9,843 bases of DNA from Thermoplasmata archaeon (lineage in GTDB: Archaea; Thermoplasmatota; Thermoplasmata; RBG-16-68-12). The stretch spans positions 1 to 9,843 of the forward strand of contig DUJI01000075.1 of assembly GCA_013329855.1 (NCBI GenBank), given 5' to 3'. Shown piece after piece: positions 6,636 to 9,843 of the stretch (position 1 is its first letter; each line of letters starts with the position of its first letter). Below the pieces are notes generated by a model. It saw nothing but the letters and a program-made list of their open reading frames with translations. It did not search any database and was not told the origin of the DNA. Both the position numbers and the translations under genes were made by a program.

Positions 6636-8096
6636 TCAGGCGCCCTTCAGCTGGATCCAGTACGTGGGGTCGTCGACGATCAGGTACGTGGGCTTCCCGT
6701 GCGTCTCCTGCTCGCGGACCCATTCCTGCAGGCGCCTCTGGGGATCCTCGCCCCGCTTCCCGACGTAGCGGAAGGGGAGCAGCTTGCGCTCCTCGTCCGT
6801 GAGCCCGTCGCACAGGAGCCACAGGTGACCCCAGCCCGTGCGGCGGTACTGCGCGAGCATGTCCACCGGCTTCTGCTTCCCGATCTTGAAGTCCGCCACG
6901 ACGACGTCCTGCACGGCGCGCAACGCGCGGTCGATCGCGGCCGCTCCGACCTTGCCCGGATCCGCGCCGCGGGCGATCTCGGCCTCCGCTTCCTGGAGCA
7001 CGGGGGCCGCGATCTTCATCAGATTCCGGAACTCCTCGTTCCCGAAGCCGTCCGGGCACGGCGCGACGCAGACGACGGTGCCGCCGGGCTTGACCGCGCG
7101 CGCCGCGGCGTTGATCGCCTTCCCGGCCTGGTACACGTTGATGCCCAGGTGGCGGGCCGTGACGATCGCGATGTCCGCGAGCTCGGGAATGGAGGCGGCG
7201 TACACCTTGTCGAGGGCGTGGCGCAGCTTCCGGTGCACGGCGAAGATGTCGCCGCCTTCGAGGGCGACGACCTGGTACGCGGGATTGAGCACGCACACGA
7301 CTGCGTAGACGAAGGTGCCGCGGGCCTTCAGCGCATCCAGGATCGTCCGCACGGCCGCGCGCTTGTACTCGTAGACCGGGTTCCCGTCCAGAATCCCCAT
7401 GTCCACGTGCGGCGCGAAGCCGAGCTCGCCGAACATCTGGAGGTGGTCCGCGGTGGTGATGGCGCGGCCCGCGATCCCGGGCACGATGTGCTTCGGCCCC
7501 CCGCTCACGCCCGCGAAGTAGTGGTAGTCCAGGTCGCACAGGGAGATGATCGCCTGGGAGCGCGCGGCCCGGGCGTTGAGCTCGATGGGCGTGCCGTCCG
7601 GCATCGTGCCGAGCCTCTCGAGGTCCTCGCGGTCGTGGTGGAAGAACGTGCGGTCCTGCCACGCGGGCCATAGCTTGTCCCCGAGCATGTACGGCCACTC
7701 CTGCGGCTTCGGGTCGCGGTGGGTCGCGGCCGCGATGATCAGGTTAATCTTCTCGCGCTTCACCCCGTGGGCCTGGAGCCAGTCAAGGAGGCCGGGGAGC
7801 AGAAGGCGCTGGTGGGCGCACGGCCTCGCGTAGTCGTCGATGATCACGGACACCTCGTAGCCGTGGTACGTGGACGCGAGCCACTCCGCCATCGAGGGCG
7901 CCAGGTCCGGCGTCGAGGATTCCTCGAGGGACCGCCGCAACGCGCCCGGCACGTCCGCGAGCGCAGGCGCGCCCTCGGGCGTCCGCAGCGGGACGAGGCG
8001 TCCCTCGGACAGCACGCTCTCCGGGAGGAAGTCGGAGAGGAAACGGTCCCCGTACGCGAGGCGGGGCACTCGACCGAGCACGGCCTTCGTCGCCAT
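6636..8096 (-). CDS. larA: LarA-family nickel-dependent 2-hydroxyacid racemase
   Basis: A 486-residue member of the LarA family, which interconverts D- and L-2-hydroxyacids using a covalently bound nickel-pincer nucleotide (NPN). The key residues of Lactobacillus plantarum LarA (His108, His174, Lys184, His200, from memory) appear at a constant offset of 18: His126 in ATHRD, His192 in DYHYFAG, Lys202 in GGPKHIVPG and His218 in ADHLQ. The DDYARP motif (87-92) matches the family D-x-T-R-P. The cofactor and catalytic sites therefore look intact. It is about 60 residues longer than LarA, with extra sequence at both ends, including a C-terminal REQETHGKPTYLIVDDPTYW region. ATG 8096 is preferred over TTG 8108: it lies 28 nt from the TTAAATA box and has no SD, suggesting a leaderless mRNA. 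No NPN synthesis genes (larB, larC, larE) are in the window. Substrate unknown; malate, lactate or 2-hydroxyglutarate are candidates from context. Confidence 0.9.
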   Translation of the reverse strand: MATKAVLGRVPRLAYGDRFLSDFLPESVLSEGRLVPLRTPEGAPALADVPGALRRSLEESSTPDLAPSMAEWLASTYHGYEVSVIIDDYARPCAHQRLLLPGLLDWLQAHGVKREKINLIIAAATHRDPKPQEWPYMLGDKLWPAWQDRTFFHHDREDLERLGTMPDGTPIELNARAARSQAIISLCDLDYHYFAGVSGGPKHIVPGIAGRAITTADHLQMFGELGFAPHVDMGILDGNPVYEYKRAAVRTILDALKARGTFVYAVVCVLNPAYQVVALEGGDIFAVHRKLRHALDKVYAASIPELADIAIVTARHLGINVYQAGKAINAAARAVKPGGTVVCVAPCPDGFGNEEFRNLMKIAAPVLQEAEAEIARGADPGKVGAAAIDRALRAVQDVVVADFKIGKQKPVDMLAQYRRTGWGHLWLLCDGLTDEERKLLPFRYVGKRGEDPQRRLQEWVREQETHGKPTYLIVDDPTYWIQLKGA

Positions 8097-8118
8097 GGAT
8101 GTCCACAAGACAGGACGC

Positions 8119-8129
8119 GCTATTTAACG
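8119..8129 (-). promoter_or_regulatory. TATA box of larA
   Basis: The minus strand reads CGTTAAATAGC. The TTAAATA core (8121-8127, centre 8124) is 28 nt from the A of ATG 8096, the spacing expected when transcription starts at or next to the start codon. No SD lies between them. Confidence 0.65.
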
Positions 8130-8132
8130 GAA

Positions 8133-8153
8133 CCGTCAGAACTCCCCTGACGG
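8133..8153. repeat. Perfect inverted repeat upstream of larA TATA box (candidate operator)
   Basis: CCGTCAG, a 7-base spacer (AACTCCC), then CTGACGG: two perfectly complementary 7-base arms, centre to centre 14 bp. On the larA strand it sits immediately upstream of the TATA box, its edge 5 bp away, where an archaeal activator or repressor dimer would bind. An adjoining 8-bp palindrome GTCCGGAC follows at 8154-8161. It is not followed by a T-run and lies outside any transcript predicted here, so a DNA operator is more likely than a terminator. Confidence 0.55.
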
Positions 8154-8240
8154 GTCCGGACGCGCCGCCTCGCGACACCGGTTTCGGCCAGCCTCGTCCC
8201 CGGCGCGCGCTCGGGAGAATTACACGTGCAGTACGTACCT

Positions 8241-8250
8241 CAGCTATATC
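8241..8250 (+). promoter_or_regulatory. TATA-like promoter of the small ORF-hdrB-hdrA unit
   Basis: CAGCTATATC contains the TATAT core and predicts transcription from about 8272, just at the SD of the small ORF. Palindromes CACGTG (8223-8228) and GTACGTAC (8231-8238) lie directly upstream and could be regulator sites. Confidence 0.5.
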
Positions 8251-8271
8251 CACGGTCCAAAACGTCTCTCC

Positions 8272-8282
8272 GGGAGGAAGGT
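8272..8282 (+). promoter_or_regulatory. Shine-Dalgarno region of the 47-codon small ORF
   Basis: GGGAGGAAGGT gives two SD-like matches: GGGAGG 12 nt before ATG 8290 and AGGT 7 nt before it. It is the strongest such signal in the intergenic region and the main support for translation of the small ORF. Confidence 0.5.
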
Positions 8283-8289
8283 CACAGCG

Positions 8290-8433
8290 ATGGAGCTGGC
8301 ACGCGGGCGGGCGGGGGCCCCTCAGCTCGGGATGGGGGCCGCGACGAATCTGACCCGAGGATGGCTTGCCACGCGCCTCGTCTCGGCGGAGAAGCCGAGA
8401 CGGACCACCGCTCCGGAGGAGGAGTTCCGATGA
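8290..8433 (+). CDS. Small ORF (47 aa) translationally coupled to hdrB
   Basis: No family is recognised. The frame runs from ATG 8290 to TGA 8431-8433, and the stop overlaps the hdrB ATG as ATGA, the classical arrangement for translational coupling. It has an SD-like GGGAGGAAGGT and a TATA-like box 40 nt upstream. The protein is basic (pI high by eye) with many Arg, Ala and Gly, starts MELARGRAG, and ends in an acidic EEEF-Arg whose GAG codons are also the SD of hdrB. It contains no cysteine, so it is not HdrC, even though hdrC often occupies this position. An internal ATG at 8332 is in frame. In GC-rich DNA a 47-codon open frame can arise by chance; the coupled stop and SD argue for a real leader ORF but do not prove it. 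Confidence 0.45.
   Translation: MELARGRAGAPQLGMGAATNLTRGWLATRLVSAEKPRRTTAPEEEFR
8379..8402 (+). repeat. Perfect 9-bp hairpin inside the small ORF, upstream of hdrB SD
   Basis: Arms CGTCTCGGC (8379-8387) and GCCGAGACG (8394-8402) are exactly complementary with a 6-base loop GGAGAA; a flanking T-G wobble could extend the stem. The stem is GC-rich and should be stable in RNA. It ends 12 nt before the hdrB SD (8415-8424), and the loop itself carries the SD-like GGAG. There is no T-run, so it is not an ordinary terminator. A role in translation control or RNA processing of hdrBA is inferred from position only. Confidence 0.6.
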
Positions 8434-9320
8434 AGTTTGCGTATTTCCCTGGGTGCGTCGCTCGGGACCGCTGCCGCGAGCTCGACGACGCCACGCGCGA
8501 GGTGGCCAAGGACCTCGGAATCGAACTCGTCGAGCTCAACGGGGCCGTGTGCTGCGGAGGAGACCTCCCGGAACCGGACCCCGAAGCCACACTCGCCGCC
8601 AACGCCCGCAACCTGGCGATGGCCCAGGCGAAGGGGCTCGACCTCCTCACCGTGTGCGGGACGTGCCAGTTCCATCTCTCGCTGGCCGCGCGGGCCCTCG
8701 AGGACCCCGCGACGCGCGAGCGGGTCAACCGGATCCTCGAGCGTTCTGGCCACGGCCGATACGAGGGAGGTCTCCGGGTCCGGCACCTCCTCGAGGTCCT
8801 CCTCCAGGAGGTCGGAGAGAGGAAGCTCGCCGCGCACGTCCGCCGTCCGCTGGGCGAGGTCGCGGTGGGCGCGTTCTACGGCTGCCGCATCCTGCGGGCC
8901 CCGGGCACGGAGACGTTCGACACGCCGACGGACCCCACCTCCATCGAACGCCTCGTCACGATCCTCGGCGGCAATCCGGTGCGGTACAACGGACGGACCG
9001 CCTGTTGCGGCTTCGACGCCCCGGATACGAGCAGGAACCTCACCTCCCGGTTGTCTGCTTCCGCCCTCATGCGGGCAAAGGATGCGGGCGCGACGACGCT
9101 CGCGACCCCGTGCCCGCTGTGCCACCTCGTCCTGGACGCGCACCAGCGGGACGCCTCGAAGGTCGCGGGCGAGCGGATTGGCATGCCGGTCCTCCACCTG
9201 TCCCAGCTGGTCGGACTCGCTTTCGGAATCGACCCCGACCGTCTGGGCGTGAGGCGCAACACGGTGAGCGTGGCCCGCGTGGTTCGGAAGCTCGAGGATG
9301 CGGAGGTCGTGAAGGCGTGA
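8430..9320 (+). CDS. hdrB: Heterodisulfide reductase subunit B (HdrB-like)
   Basis: A 296-residue protein with two CCG domains, the HdrB fold that binds noncubane [4Fe-4S] clusters and in methanogens reduces the CoM-S-S-CoB heterodisulfide. The first cysteine set is Cys9, Cys41-Cys42, Cys76, Cys79 (CGTC); the second is Cys152, Cys192-Cys193, Cys228, Cys231 (CPLC). Spacing follows C-x31-39-CC, with the next gaps 33 and 34 residues, slightly below the 35-36 usually quoted. All ten cysteines are present, so both clusters could form. YGCRILRAPGTETFDTP and the PTS-x-x-RLV region are typical of true HdrB. The start is ATG 8430, preceded by GGAGGAGGAG (8415-8424) and overlapping the small ORF stop; the longer in-frame upstream reading has no family similarity. 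The hdrA GTG overlaps its stop. In a non-methanogen it could reduce another disulfide or pass electrons. Confidence 0.93.
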   Translation: MKFAYFPGCVARDRCRELDDATREVAKDLGIELVELNGAVCCGGDLPEPDPEATLAANARNLAMAQAKGLDLLTVCGTCQFHLSLAARALEDPATRERVNRILERSGHGRYEGGLRVRHLLEVLLQEVGERKLAAHVRRPLGEVAVGAFYGCRILRAPGTETFDTPTDPTSIERLVTILGGNPVRYNGRTACCGFDAPDTSRNLTSRLSASALMRAKDAGATTLATPCPLCHLVLDAHQRDASKVAGERIGMPVLHLSQLVGLAFGIDPDRLGVRRNTVSVARVVRKLEDAEVVKA

Positions 9321-9843
9321 CGGACACGGGGCGGAAGGTCGGCGTCTTCATCTGCCACTGCGGCGGGAACATCTCCGACGTCGTCGACGTGAACGCGCTG
9401 CGCGAGTTCGCCTCGAAGCAGGACGGCGTCGTGGCGGCGACGGACTTCCGGTTCATGTGCTCTAACCAGGGGCAGGCGCGGCTCCAGGATACGATCAAGG
9501 AGAAGGGACTCGACGGGGTCGTCGTCGCGTGCTGCACGCCGAAGATGTACGAGGACATGTTCCGGGAGACCGCCAAGTCCGCGGGGATGAACCCGTACCT
9601 CCTCGAGATCGCGAACGTCCGGGAGCAGTGCGCATACCCCCACCGCTCCGAGCCCGAGAAGGCGACCGAGAAGGCGAAGGGGCTCGTGAAGTCCCAGGTC
9701 GCCAAGGTCCTGCGCCTTGAACCCCTCGACGTGAAGACGGCCGGAATCCACGAGGGCGTCGCGGTAATCGGCGCGGGGATCGCCGGCATCCATGCATCGA
9801 TCCTGCTCGGCAAGGCCGGGCACAAGGTCACCCTGATCGAGAA
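9317..9843 (+). CDS. hdrA: Heterodisulfide reductase subunit A (HdrA-like), 3'-truncated by window edge
   Basis: The first 175 residues of HdrA, the FAD and iron-sulfur subunit that carries out flavin-based electron bifurcation or confurcation in Hdr complexes. The N-terminal domain is clear: VGVFICHCGGNISDVVDV (8-25) with Cys13 and Cys15, Cys48 in MCSNQGQ, Cys72-Cys73 in ACCTPKMYE, and Cys105 in NVREQCAYPH, where many family members have QCSWVH. The FAD-binding Rossmann motif GAGIAG (152-157) follows and the frame is open at the edge. The start is GTG 9317, overlapping the hdrB TGA by four bases, with a perfect SD GGAGGT at 9302-9307, ten bases before it. The tight overlap implies one transcript and equal expression with hdrB. 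The ferredoxin-like inserts and C-terminal domain are not visible. Confidence 0.95.
   Translation, partial: MTDTGRKVGVFICHCGGNISDVVDVNALREFASKQDGVVAATDFRFMCSNQGQARLQDTIKEKGLDGVVVACCTPKMYEDMFRETAKSAGMNPYLLEIANVREQCAYPHRSEPEKATEKAKGLVKSQVAKVLRLEPLDVKTAGIHEGVAVIGAGIAGIHASILLGKAGHKVTLIE

Noticed and set aside
8226..8429. In-frame 5' extension of hdrB by 68 codons
   Set aside because: The extra residues have no HdrB similarity, the extension starts upstream of the TATA-like box, and ATG 8430 has a strong SD and begins exactly at the family N terminus.
8097..8430. Search for a degraded or frameshifted hdrC upstream of hdrB
   Set aside because: No CxxCxxCxxxCP-type cluster motif is readable in any frame, so there is no sign of a remnant.
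1..9843. tRNA or rRNA genes, CRISPR arrays, insertion sequences, attachment sites, replication origin
   Set aside because: None seen; nearly all bases are in well-supported genes, and the longest gene-free stretch (8097-8289) holds only promoter-like elements and inverted repeats.

Overview
High-GC, tightly packed DNA, very probably from an uncultivated archaeon. The reasons are an HdrB/HdrA heterodisulfide reductase gene pair, a small DUF1059 protein typical of archaea and some bacteria, and archaeal-style AT-rich TATA-like boxes (for example TTAAATA, ATAAATA) 20-30 nt before several genes in otherwise GC-rich DNA. Some genes have a clear Shine-Dalgarno (SD) site, while others look leaderless. 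A high-GC Thermoplasmatota-like lineage would fit, but that placement is inference. No tRNA, rRNA, CRISPR array, insertion sequence or phage gene was seen, and no gene-free stretch exceeds 300 bases.

Layout. 1-492 (+): 3' part of an acetate/succinate-type (GPR1/FUN34/YaaH) transporter. 530-2364 (-): two-gene unit, an LsrF/DhnA-type class I aldolase followed by a zinc-dependent alcohol dehydrogenase, with a TATA box and strong SD in front. 2473-2640 (-): 55-residue DUF1059 protein, divergent from an AlkD-like DNA alkylation repair protein (about 2727-3494, +) across one nearly symmetrical AT-rich promoter element. 3491-4096 (-): unrecognised soluble protein, converging on the repair gene through a shared CTAG stop. 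4162-5247 (+): Ldh2-type 2-hydroxyacid dehydrogenase. 5303-6622 (+): FAD-dependent L-2-hydroxyglutarate oxidase-like protein. 6636-8096 (-): LarA-family nickel-dependent 2-hydroxyacid racemase. 8290-9843 (+): a coupled run of a 47-codon small ORF, hdrB and the 5' part of hdrA.

How it may work together. Ldh2, the L-2-hydroxyglutarate oxidase-like protein and LarA all act on 2-hydroxyacids: NAD(P)-linked oxidation or reduction, flavin-linked oxidation, and D/L interconversion. They sit side by side, divergent from an HdrBA unit that could move the electrons. This is a coherent but unproven proposal for 2-hydroxyacid catabolism or redox balancing. The aldolase plus alcohol dehydrogenase pair looks like a separate carbon-metabolism step.

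The most unusual part is 8096-8430. It holds a perfect 7-7-7 inverted repeat directly upstream of the larA TATA box, and then a small SD-led ORF that carries a perfect 9-bp hairpin and overlaps the hdrB start as ATGA. No hdrC is visible where it would usually sit.
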